From Mesostigma viride (lineage: Eukaryota > Streptophyta > Mesostigmatophyceae > Mesostigmatales > Mesostigmataceae), in NCBI GenBank assembly GCA_009746045.1, contig RPFO01000017.1:445001-509000 (forward strand): a DNA stretch of 64,000 bases, in the 5' to 3' direction. The position numbers and the translations under genes are program-made. The notes under the pieces were generated by a model. The model saw only the letters and a program-made list of their open reading frames with translations, ran no database searches and had not been told where the DNA came from. Shown here in pieces: positions 23,500 through 35,400 of this stretch. The first letter of the stretch is position 1. Each line of letters opens with the position of its first letter.

Positions 23500-25640
23500 A
23501 ATTAAGACGTACTACTAGCGTCGACGACGGTGAGGCACAGCATGCAGTGCAGGCCCCGGCCATGCTCAGAAGCGAGGGCGTGCACCAGAAGAAACTGATC
23601 CATCGCCTCACTACCGACAGCTGTACGCGTCATCTCAAATACAGGCGCGCCGTGAGCCAACCGACCATGCAACGTGGCCGTCCCTGGCCGCCGCTGGAGT
23701 GGCTGTATAGCGGGCCGGGGAAGCCCTAGCGTGGCCGCTAGAGTGCGCCTCCCCTGCCGCACCTGCGAACGCATGCAGGTGCCCGCAAGGCCCTAGTGTG
23801 TCCTCTAGAGTGCGCCCCGCCGTCTCTATCCATCGCAGGAAACAGTCAAAGTCGATCAAAACCGGAAACTTGGATAATAAGGCACGTTAAGTGCCCAAAA
23901 CTAGCAGGGCCCCAGCGTGTCCACTGGAGTGCGCCCTGCCGACTCCTCCACGAATCTGCAGTAAGTTAGGCACAACACCACTCCGGCCGACGTGCATGCC
24001 TAGACCGAAGCAGTCGCCGGTCCCCACATTCCTTACTGCTGCACCAATGTGCCTGAACTCCATGCACCACAAGCGGCCGGGGGAAAACTCCTCAGCTCGC
24101 AGTCACACCCTCCGCACGTGACACTCGCACCGTGCAAGAGCACGGTTGATGTTTGCGCAGCTAGGCCCATATATGCATATGTGATGCTCGAGGCCGCCGA
24201 CGTGGACTGCATAGCGCCCGCAATGCCCGCACTTATACAATGCAATGGGCAGGTCGGGGAGTGACACGCCTTGCAGGAACTGTCGTATCAGTAACGTTGC
24301 CCCTGCGAGACACCCTGCTGCTCATGGAGTAGGGCCGAAGCAACCCCGCAGTCCCAAACAAGAGCTCCTCGGGCTCCATCGCGCCTGCATGCAGCACACA
24401 GGTGCTCAAGCACATTATTACAGCGATCGCGGTGGGCCCCGGGGTCAATGCCGCGCACGACCGATCACCGCCTGTCCACCCCGCTTGGCTGTCTTGCCCA
24501 GGAGCCCGATTCCCGCAACAGAAACACGCCCCTATTGGCACTATGTATGCAGTCCCCACGGCGCGCATTGCCACATCCCCCACTCGAAGCTAATTGAAGG
24601 CCTCTCACCCCCCTGTACCAGTGCATGGCCATGGGGTATAGTACATTTTGAAGCCCACACAGCCCGCCCGCCATGCGCATGGAACGCCCGGCTGCTCTGA
24701 GTCCCTCATCCATGCAACCTCGTAGGCGCGCGGACACGAGCCACTTGCAAATCACGCTCGATCGGCCTCCACCAGTGGTGCAAGGAACAACTCCCTACCG
24801 GGCTCAGCCCACAGGAGGGACGCGAACACTGCGCGATGGTAGCCATGCACAGGGTCGCGGGCAGTGACTAGGTGCTCAGACTCCAGCAGCTCGATCCTGC
24901 CTGCCTCTCAGTCTCGGGTCGCCGTTACTACAGTCCCCGTGACTCGCCCTCGACGGCCAGATCCCGCACGTCCCATGTACCTCAGTGCTCTGCCATGGCT
25001 CAGCGCGCGTCAGCGCCGGGTCCGCTCAGAGCGGATGTACCGGCCCAATGCATTGATACCGGGTGTTACTCGGACACCGGCAGTCTGCGGGGCGACAGCG
25101 CCACATCATGTGGCATCGGCACCATGCACGCGCACTGTTGAGGCGGTGAGACAATGACCGGACACTGCCACCGGCTTCTGATGCAACCACGACCGGCACC
25201 AGCGCAACCAGTGCAACCACGACCGGCTGCATGGGTCATCCACCACTACTGCCGGCAGTACGTACGTGCTGTCGCCATGCAACTGCACCGTGCCCGCATA
25301 ATATGCTTGCAGCCCCGGGGGCCCTTACTCCCGACAGTCGCGGCGGACGCGGGCGCGCCCAGCATGCACGGGTACTCGAGCCCGGGAGTGCCCTGACCCA
25401 GCTACTAAGGCGTCGACTCAATGTCGGGGTAGCCAATTAGTTGGCTACCGACAATTCAACAAGGTGCTGTACATCTGTTTGCCGGCCGACCACGATTCAA
25501 TGCAGGCTCCGCCATGCCTGATCGCCCAGTCGCATCGGGGTTGCAACAGCTAGCCTCCATGCACCGTGCCGTCTCCATGCACCGTGCCGCACTAGTTTCA
25601 AAGCGAATTGTCCAGGCCCACACTCCAGCCCCTGTAGGCA
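23500..25640 (-). pseudogene. Degenerate Copia-like retrotransposon interior
   Basis: The minus strand near 24150-24240 reads MQSTSAASSITYAYMGLAAQ, resembling the Copia RNase H signature (T.AASS.EAEYM.LA). Minus-strand 24950-25060 has a RALRYMGRAG-like block resembling the segment before it. No intact frame remains. Three related blocks around GTGTCC.CT.GAGTGCGCC occur at 23730, 23795 and 23910. Confidence 0.3.
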
Positions 25641-27676
25641 AGCCCCCCCACCACCACCAAAGAGGAAGGGGCGCTTTGCTAGCTAGCTGAGTTGAGTAGC
25701 TAGGATTTTTGAAGCTTAGAGTTATTAGCTCAGACTTAGTTAGGTTTCGCGGCTTCGCTCACCCCCACCCATCAGCAATGGAACTGATACGTGCTCACAT
25801 GATCTCCCAACCGGGTCATGTTATAACCACCATTAATTAATTAATTAATTAATTAATTAGACTCGTGCTCCCGTTGGGGAGTCACGGAGCATTAACCCCG
25901 ATGGGTGCCCGGCATCCAGGATGGATGGGTGCCAACAGTCCTACTGTCCATGTTCCCAAGAAAAGTCCTTATTTTAGGACCAGTTTGAATTAAAAAATAT
26001 AATAAAATATGTGCAAAGATCAAATTTTGACCCTGGCATTTTTACCACTGACAGATAACACACTTTTTGAATTTTGGACAAAAACCTGGGTTCAAATAAT
26101 TACATTTAGTGCCTGAATGGACCCTGGCCCATGGCAGGCCTCAAACCGCGAATTTGGTCAAAATGAGAATTTAGGACCAATAGGACCAATTAGTGTCAAC
26201 GCATGACCATGCTATCCACACGGTCCCTTGAGCATCTTACAAGCGCTAGGGGACCCTACGAGGCCTTGGGATGGCGGGGCAGCGTATAACAAGGCCATAC
26301 CCTGCTGTGGCTGCCTCTATATATACGCGTGCTTAACGGTGTCACAGATGGTGCAGGTAATGCAATATACGGTTGCATGGTTGCTGAGGTTGCCCGGCTT
26401 GAACATGGCCCACCCCTTGCGGTAAACTTTCTCTAAGCATATGCCAAACCTTCTTTGACATCACGGACATGCTGGCCACCACCCAGCGATGAAAAAACAT
26501 TGCATTTGCATTGCAACTAACACATGAATGCAGCCAAATCAAGTTACAGAGCAACGTTGTGCTAACATGCAACGCTTTGTGAGCGAATTCAGGGTGCATG
26601 TAACACGTAAACCATATTGTATATACTGTCTGAGAACACCCTGAACGACTGCAGGCCATAGGACCATGGTTTATAACTAACACGTACATGAGTAAAACTG
26701 CTCTTACGCATGTGTGTTTTAGCTGCAGCGGACGACGAAGATAGAGACGTAAAAAATTGTATGACGTAAACCAACTATGTGTGACAGTTATGTGCACAGA
26801 GAGCGTCCCCTCTTTTTAGGCATAGCTTACTGACTCAAAACACCACGACAGCGTTGCCAGTTACACTCATGATCTAGGGCACCCCGGCACGTACCTGCTA
26901 CTTACGTCGCCTCATTCAGATGGTTGCAAAAAAGTCGCTGAAATCCGCAGCGAGGTCAGCTTTCCGAGAGCTGAGCGCACCAAAGCTGGCCAACCGGTTC
27001 AAAAATGATATAAACCACGCTTGTGCTGCGTTCTAGGTCCAAGAAATACCGAAAGTGAAGACCTACAAGGTGCGCTCGCTGCCCAGCCTGAACGTCCCTA
27101 AAACATGGTCGACAATGGAAATCGGGCAAGAATATCACGGCCCAGGCGCTCCCATGTCAAATACTCCGTTTATAAACTCCAGACTATAATCAAAATCGTC
27201 CACAAAAATTTCCTGGCTCGATTCGCACCACCATTGCTAATACACTAACATGTTTGTGCCAAAATCGACCCTCCGCGAGCAGGCGATCTGCGACCCATTT
27301 GTGTTGTGCCGCTGTGCTACAGCGCTACACATAAAAACTTGCGCAGAAAATTTCACAGCCTTTAAGCATAACTAACGACCTTTCGTTTTTGCTACTGGGC
27401 GCCTGAAATGATAAACGCACGTGAAAACGCCGGCCACGATTGTCAGGTCGCCATATCCACCTCAGATCATTCCCGCACCCACTTTTTTGCTCCAAAATCG
27501 GTTATATTTTTGGTCGAGGTACCTACTTTCCCGCCATTATACCCGGTACCCGGGTACGGAATCCGGGTACCATGCCGCCGGTACCACGGGTCGGGTACAT
27601 CATGCCGGGTACGGTCCACATGGGGTACGGTCCATATAGTGACCCCCCCCCCCCGGTACCTCGGTTATAGTAAATT
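25641..27676. other. Intergenic region, no gene seen
   Basis: Contains (TTAA)n at 25832-25859, and a cluster of GGTACC/CGGGTAC motifs at 27540-27660 ending in a C12 run. No frame has recognisable protein features. Confidence 0.5.
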
Positions 27677-27713
27677 GGTCCTTAATTTAGGACTTTGTCC
27701 TAAATTAAGGACC
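27677..27713. repeat. Perfect 17-bp hairpin
   Basis: Arms 27677-27693 and 27697-27713 are exact reverse complements (GGTCCTTAATTTAGGAC) around a TTT loop. It lies just past the 3' side of LINE B. A partial relative (GTCCTTATTTTAGGACCA) is at 25966. Confidence 0.8.
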
Positions 27714-27785
27714 GTGGGAGGCTTAACACTACCGGTCTAATCTATCTACTACATCAGCTACCTACGACATCTATCTAACAGCATT

Positions 27786-30110
27786 CTAACTACAACATCT
27801 ATCTAGACAGCCTAACGATGCCCTAGGGGAGCTGTCTGGCGTGCCTCCCACGGGTTTGCACACGCGGGCGCTTCCCCACAGGGCCGGGGGGGCTCGTTGT
27901 CCTCTATGACCTGGGCCCACGTACTTGGCCTTGTCCATCATCTTCTTCCAAATCACGGAGAGGCCTAGGCCCCCCATGTCCTCTACTAGCTGTTCTTTGA
28001 AGGTGCGGGCCTTGCGGCGTCTAACATCAGGGGGCCCTGCCCACGTCAGGAGGTGCCGGCCATGCTGAGCTGGTCGCAGTCCTGCGGGGGGGCCGGCCAC
28101 GTGAGGTGTCTACCTGGTTGGTGCGAGCTAGGTGCCCTACAAGCTGCAGGCGCCGCTGCTTAATATGGTGCTGGTGATATATGGCATGCCCTGGTACAGG
28201 TCCTCATTGCGGACATGAGCAGCATATCCTACTCTGAAAATGGAACGCAGCATGTTGGTGACCGCGCCCGGCGTCCAGCTTGCGGGCCAGGTCGGCGGTG
28301 ACTGAGGGTCCACGTCTCGGCCCCATACGTGAGAACAGGAAGGACGAGGACCTTAATTGAACAGGTCCTGTTTCTCGATCTTGCCCAGGGGCTAGCTTGC
28401 GCCACAGGGCCCGGTACTGGCGTAAAGCGTGCCAGGCCTAGGGAGATGCGATGGTCCACATCGACCTCGCAGCTGGGGAGCAGCAGGCTGCCCAGCAGCT
28501 TGACGCGGTCCCGATACAGGACTTGAGAGCCGTCGAGGAGATAGAGGGGTGGCGGTGAGTGGGTGAGCCCAACCGCCAGGGCCTCTGTCTTCTTGCTGAC
28601 CTCAAGCCCCACTGCCCGAGCCTCGATAGCCAGGCAGTCAAGCCATGTCTGCACGTGCCCAGTGTCCTCGAAGAGGGTGGTCATTGGTGGTGTCGTCTGC
28701 GTAGATTCATGATGTCTGCCAGCCGGATCTCCGTGTTCGCTCCGCCATGCCAGAATTTGTTAGCAACCTGCACCCCTGGTTCCCTACCCACGATGCGGGC
28801 AAATCGCTTGCGCGCCTCAGTGAATCATTACGTATTCGACCACATTAATGAACACGGGTAGGGCGACAGCACGCAGCCCTGCCACACACCCTTCTGTAAA
28901 GGGCATGGTGGCGTGGTCCCGTAAGAAGTGCGCACCGAAGTGGTGGACCCTGAAGCATACAGGTTGCGGATGACAGCAATCAGGGGGCGGGGGATCCGGA
29001 ACAGCTCGAGGATGTCCCAAAGCGCAGGCCAGAAAACAGAATCGAGCGCTTTGATGAAGTCCACCAGCACAAGGTGCAAAGGGGACTCACCAGGCTGAAG
29101 GCGTTGCAGTTCCTCCACCAGTCGGCGAGTAGCAAAGAGCGCCTGTACTGTGTTGCGACCTGAACGGAAGCCGTGCTGAGTCTCGCTGAGGTGACCGTCC
29201 AGGGCCGTGCGCAGGCGGTTCAGGATGAGCCGCATAAGAAGCTGGAGGGGGGCACTTTGGATGCACACCCCTCTGTAGTTGCCGGGGTCGGCTGGCAACC
29301 CCTTGTTCTTGTACAGCATCGTGCGAAAACTGTGTTGCCAGGCCGGCCGCTGGACGTGGTTGCGACTTCTGCTGTCGACGGTCGACAGCAGAAGGCGGTT
29401 GCAGATGTCCCGGGAGAGCAGCATAACACGGTCCTGTGTCCTCGAATTCGGCTGCAAGTTTTACAACTGCGGCAGGAATCTCGTCAGAGCCGGTGGCTGC
29501 GTCATAACGCAGGCGCTGGACCGCCTCCGTGACCTCGCGAGAGGTGAAAGGAGGCATGTCAGACGGGTCGCCAAGTAGGCCGACCAGCGGGGTGACTACT
29601 AAGGTAGTCCGCCGCTGACCTAGGCGGGGGCGGGGGCCCAGCGGGGCCGGCCAGGGCCGGGCCGGGTGGGCGGCGGCCCGGCTGGGAGCAGGGGCGGGGG
29701 CGGCACAGCTGTCTCCACGACCTCGGCCGTGGCCGTGGCCCAGGTACGAAGCCGCTTGGCTGGGGCGCCGGGGACGGCGTGGCGGTGGGGCCGGCCGAGG
29801 CCGTCCGGGTGCCCGAGGCGCTTGTACCAGAACCAGGCCCCCTTGCCGTCGTGCTTCTGCTGGCAGCTGCGCAGGTCCTTGACCATCTGCTGAGCATCTG
29901 CCTTCTCAGCCTGCTCGTAGGCGGCCCTCAGAGCTGCTTGCAGCCCAGGTTTGGCGATCGGATCTCTGTTGCGGCGGAGCATCTGCCTGGCGGCGACCAC
30001 TGTCGGTGCGTGACGGTGGACAGCAAGCTGTCGGCGCGGAGGCAAGGTGGGGATCGAGGGTGAGGGCAGCCAGGCGATACTTGGCAGCGACACCGCGGAG
30101 GATCACTGAT
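27786..30110 (-). mobile_element. Degenerate LINE (family B), minus strand
   Basis: In minus-strand order: linker region (30093-29620, with RQMLRRNRDP and GAWFWYKRLGHPDG), RT start (29557: SREVTEAVQRLRYDAATGSDEIPAAVVKL), RT core (29457-28828: YKNKGLPADPGNYRGVCIQS, QHGFRSGRNT, motif A FIKALDSVFW, GVWQGCVLSPY), motif C TACGCAGACGAC (YADD) near 28697 but out of frame, then palm/thumb (28684-28229) and the C-terminal GLSVIWKKMMDKAK block (27980-27900). Several frameshifts; dead copy. Confidence 0.8.
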
Positions 30111-30452
30111 CGAAATATCACCCGGCGGCGGAATGGCGTGTAACTATAACCACCATACCCGACATCATGGCCGAGCGTACAGTCGTCTTGGATAGTCCGG
30201 ATCGACAGCGCGGAGTTGCTATCTGCGATCGACTCCAGACGTGGGCGAGTGAGTCACGCCACTTGCCTTCGCGGACCGTGAGGTATCCGCGTAGAAAAGT
30301 ACCTCATTGGGTACTCGATCCGTGGCATGCATGCCAAGTCCTGAAGTGCATGTTCACGCATTTACTTACTTAGTTGGTAGGAGCTACCGGCCTGAACCTT
30401 GTCCAACTCAACTAATTAATAAACAATCATTCGCCAGGTGCCACTGGTGGTA
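30111..30452. other. Spacer between LINE B and MITE
   Basis: No gene or repeat recognised beyond short AATTAATAA motifs. Confidence 0.4.
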
Positions 30453-30871
30453 CAGTCATTCCCGCGTTAAGTTACGATTCTTAAGGTTACGTTCCCACGT
30501 TAAGTTACGACGCCAAGATTTTGGCAGCGTAAACCTCAGCGCCCACCTTTCCGGAAATATCTGGCCGGAAAAATGGACTTTGGGCGATTTCAATGCTGCA
30601 GCTGGATCGGGCTTGACGAGAGCTGTCGATTGCCGTGTAGAAGTCCGTCAGAGGAGGCGGGGGTGGGCTGCTAGCGTAGTTCTACCACTGAAGTTACTTA
30701 CCCGCGTTAAGTTACGTTCCCGCTTTAAGTTACGACGTCCAGATTTTGGCGGCGATCGTAACTTGACGCGGGAATTAAAAAATTAAATTAAATTATAACA
30801 TGCCTCGGTTGGGAGATCATGTAGCACATATTCCATGATGGATGGGGTGGAGGAAGCCGCGGGAATGACTG
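30453..30871. mobile_element. Mariner-type MITE
   Basis: TIR CAGTCATTCCCGCG at 30453 is exactly inverted at 30858-30871, with TA on each outer side (30451-30452 and 30872-30873), the Tc1/mariner target. The 419-bp interior has no ORF. It holds subterminal repeats of CGTTAAGTTACG (at least four copies, both orientations), plausible transposase-binding sites. A partial copy lies at 9614. Confidence 0.75.
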
Positions 30872-30873
30872 TA

Positions 30874-32192
30874 GTAAAACCAGAGCTTTTAGTGGTAAAA
30901 CTATTGTGAACAGGAACTAGTGGTAGCTAGTGGATCCTAGTACAGATTGATAATGGCACACTCGCTCCACGTCCATGCAGCTGACGGTCAGGCATAGCCG
31001 ACCACATGCACCGACTTCATGGTCATGTTGCTGGAAGCGGACGTGACGCTCCCTGTTCCAATTTTAGATGTGCATGGGCGGCGCGCGTGTGAGCCTGACT
31101 GATCTGACCAAGAAATGAAGATTGATAACACTGGCGATTACTATATGTGTCATTCAACACAAAAAATAATGCAATCTTCAATCTTTGGGGACAAATCAGA
31201 TAAATCACAACGGCAAATGATCTTGAAAGGTCCGAAAAATTCTTGCAAGAATATTGCATGCGTCAATATTGAACAAACTTCGCTGTACACAGCAAGAGCT
31301 CAACAGAACTCTCAATCTCAAAGCACCTGCTTCGAAAAGCATTTCAAGACAATCCCTGGAATTACCCTTTTGAGGTTGTCCGTCATGGATATGCATGTTG
31401 AGGACTGAAGAGGACTCACTGCAGAGAAACAAGCAGCAAAACCACATAAAACACCATTTCACAATTCCATATCAGCCAGAACCTATGCAGAATTATTTTC
31501 CCATCCAACTTATCCGACATTCCCTGCGCCCGTACAATATATCCGACAGTCACGCACATAAAAAGCAGAAAGCAGAACATAAGTGCGAGAAGTTAACATG
31601 GCGCAAAAGCCGCCATGCATCCGAAAAACAACAGGACATGTGGCACCGTTTAAGCACATTAATTACCCGTCCTCCCCTGCAACAAGCAATCTGTCAACAA
31701 TCTACCGGAATACTGGGATAAATAAGTGCTCAAAAACACAGCTCAGATATACAATTGGAAATTTGCATGGGACAAGCAGCATCCCATCCCCTACCGGAAC
31801 GAATCTCAAAACACCAACCTCAAAAACACAGCGACCTTGAGGAACAGGGAGGGGATAGGTATCAGAATATGGCTGCAAGTGACCCATTTAGAGGCGGGAT
31901 GCAGGCGTATAATAGCGATGATACAACCAGACTCAGAAAGACAACCAGACGCAGACGTGTAATATACTTAAATACTAGTATTCATCAATAATGGATACTT
32001 ACACGAGTCATACAGCATCAAAACAATGCAGGGAAAAGAGACAAACAAGAGAAAGTCCAAGCCAGCCAAAGGACGTGCATTATATATTATACATGTATCA
32101 ATACTACACAAATTGGATATCAACGAGATGAGCTGGATGTCATGACATGCCCCCATCTACACATTGAAGGGAAAACCTGCAGCGGTGCCGCG
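30874..32192. other. Intergenic, no gene seen
   Basis: AT-richer than the surroundings. Short frames show no domain. The right part precedes the likely SelW polyadenylation region. Confidence 0.4.
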
Positions 32193-32437
32193 TTACAGAC
32201 TCATCCCCTTTTGTTGGAATGCCAAGTCATTCCTGCCGCAGGACCACAGCCTGCTGTGATAGAAAGCAGCGGTATTAGTAGCCAACAATGTGAATGAGGC
32301 TGAAGTTGTATCGATCATAAGGGAATGGCCAACAATATATAAATGATTCGTCGATCATAACGGTAATGAGCTCAGCCACACCACACTCACGTGAGCTAGC
32401 CGGGCTGCAAGCCTGTGGTGAGGAACCCTGGAGCTCC
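32193..32437 (-). promoter_or_regulatory. SelW 3' UTR with candidate TGTAA signal; SECIS expected here
   Basis: TGTAA (minus strand, 32193-32197), the usual chlorophyte polyadenylation signal, lies about 240 nt after the SelW stop. A eukaryotic SECIS hairpin (ATGA...AA...GA) should sit in this UTR for UGA to be read as Sec. Several ATGA motifs are present (near 32230, 32315, 32355), but I could not fold a convincing canonical SECIS by eye. Confidence 0.35.
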
Positions 32438-35400
32438 CTAAGGCAGGGACTTCAGGATCTCCTGAAGTTTCTCAAAGATGAAGTTGATGTTAGATGAGTC
32501 CACCTGCATTGCCGTCCAGTGTACAGGGCAAACGTCAAGACGTACGCACCGGTTTGTGACAATGTGTTAAGCCTGCAAATGAATCCTGTGCCGCCGTGCA
32601 CCATCGATCCAAGCGTAGACTGCGCCTAGAGGAGATAGCGTGTCGTAGTCCAACCACAAACTGTAAACAAATGCATTACCAGGCCAAGAGCCACGAGGAG
32701 CACAGAGAGCCAACAGGAACTCGCGGGATGCGCACATGGGCAGGTGCGTGTGGAAGCTTCTCCGCGGCAGAAGCAAACACTTTAGATAGGAAAATGCAGA
32801 TTCTGGAGCACGCTCCCTGACGCACGATGCCATGCTGGCCTTAGGGCCTCCCCATCGAGAACTTGCAAAAATCTAGTTACATGGTGGCTAAAGAGAGACC
32901 CTAAGACCGAGGGGGGAGAGGGAGCACACAGGCGCCAAGGTAAACAAGCCAGCAGGCTGGGCAGCTTCACTCCAGCTAACTGCAGTTTGCCATCACGCAA
33001 CCGCTGCCGTGCAGTGTATATCTGCCTGCCCTTTTACCACCTTATAGCCTCACCACATAAGTTAACATTTCTTCTCCGACAAGAGAGCACCCATGACAGG
33101 GACAGAGCGTCCCGCCATAGTTTAGACAGTATATTCCTTCAAAAATGGAGTTGTAGCGCTCAAAATCTCACACATCAAGGGGCCACGACGAATCTTTGAT
33201 GTGGCATGCGCGTATGTCGTGTGTGCCTGGGCCATGTCGCCAAACCGACACGGATGCTTGAAGGAAATTACTACACATACAATAATACTACATGAACTAG
33301 AGCCGACACTCGTGTGGCTACAATGCCTGGACATCCGGGCAAGATCAAGCCAAGGCCAGCCCGCCACCACCGTCCCAGGGTACTGCTTGGCATGGATGGC
33401 ATGTAAGCCAACACCAAACGACAACTCCAGCCTCCCTACCTCTTCTACCGTGAACTAGTTTCCAAGATTGGCAAGAACATAGTGGCGCCCGCGCTTAGCG
33501 CGCACAGCACCGCACACAGATGCCTGGCATGGTGCCCAAGAACAAATGGGAGAACCGCTCCTGGATTCAAGCCAGGAAAGTGGCATTCTACTTAATGCTA
33601 ATTCTTCATACCGCACATTCTTCATAGTGGTACTTTGACAAGGGTGTCACTTACATGGCCACCCCCGTTCTTCTTTGAGTGCAGCTGCACCCTGGAGCCA
33701 TCGGGCAGGATGGCGTCCACCTCTGCAGAGCAAAAGGTGAGTGTGCCATGTGGCATCCCATCCACCCGTCAGAGTCCAATGACCACCACAACGCAAGATA
33801 GAACAACATGATGATCTACGAACAACAGACACGTGTCGGCCTCTTGCATGAGGACACCAAAAACTCTGCCACGCTCCCTCTATTCAGATGTACCCATCTA
33901 GGCAAGCATCCGCCTATCGGGATGTACCCATTTAGGCAACATTTAGGCAAGCATCCGCCTTCTCCCATTTACACAAGCATCCATGACATGCGGACGAGCA
34001 CCAGGGTTTGCACCATGGGTGGAGGACTGCCAGGGTGCGCACTCCCATCCATGACGGACAACCACAAAACCTCCACAAAAGAAACATCCCACCACACCAC
34101 AGGGGAGCAATGGAGGGTTAGTGCGGCCATCGGAGGGAAGTTCGGGTGAGAACGGCAGCAACACCTTGCCAGTCGGCCTCTTGCATGAGGACACCAAAAA
34201 CTCTGCCACGGCAGCAACACTTTGCCAGTCTCAGACATCACGGTGTGACCCCTTGGGTCAGGGAATCATGGACTACTGTCAATCGACACCACATGCAGGT
34301 CTAGGCCCTTCTTTACATGATGAGGCGATGCCGACTAGCCACATACATTGCTACACACACAATCGCCCCCCCCCCCCCCCCCCGAGAGAAAAAAAAAAAG
34401 GAACCAAAAGGAAAACACGACAAAGGGGAAAAAAAGGGGGGGGGGAAATGCTAAAAAAGCACTCCAACCCCTACCCCCCTCCCACCTACCCACACCACCA
34501 CGACACACACATCTGCACCTGTGCAATACCCTGAGCAAGCACGACCAACGGTCACAAAACACGAGGCACGAGGTGGACCACGACGAGCCAGGAAGATCAC
34601 CGCCACGCCTAGCTAGAAAGATTGAACCTGAGGGCTACACTCACAAGGGCAGCCTCACGCTGTCAAAGCCTAAAGAAGCTGCCACGTGGCACCCACTCAC
34701 CAAAGAAACCGCTGACACCTGGGGTGGACTGGGCATCCTGCACAGGGTGGTTGTAGAACCAAGGTGTTGATACAGTAGAGTAGGGGTGGGAGAGGAAGCG
34801 TCTGAGTCGGGGCCATCAGCCGGGCACTCATGTAGTCACATGGCCACGCTTGCGAATGCCACGAACTGCAGCATGTGACATGCCGAGCAGCCGTTTGGCC
34901 TTGCACCCGCTACCACCATCAGTCTCTCGCCAAATCCCTTGCCAAAGTCCCTGGGGACAGGGTGTGTACAGGTGGAACCAGGTGCGACGCTACTGACCCG
35001 AAGAAACACGGGCAGTACAACAATAACTTAGAAACAACAGAGTACTCGTTAAATAGAAGCTACTCGTTCAATAGAAGCTGCGTGCACTCTCAAGGATGCA
35101 TAGCCGTTGGTGGACCGTGTGTTAAGTTTGTAGTATATTCATGGGGTAACCTAGGAAGCATGCCCTGCTGCGGGCTCCAGCCCGCAATGCACCGACCACA
35201 TGAATGCACAGGGATGCCAAGGGAAGAGGGGGGGGGGGGGGGGGGGGCAGGGGGAGAGCCTAGGCTTCCACTCGCTGAGAGGCGAGGGTGCACAACCAGG
35301 AAAAAGATGGCCGGCTACCTGCTGTCGTCCGACATTCGTGGGCATTGTAAGCAACATGGTTGGGCGCCCACACAACGCGCTCTTGCTGTGACAGACGCAC

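Noticed and set aside
32620-33000. Additional SelW exon in intron 5
   Set aside because: Exons 5 and 6 join directly in phase 0 to give GGGHVDSS, matching the family without a gap.
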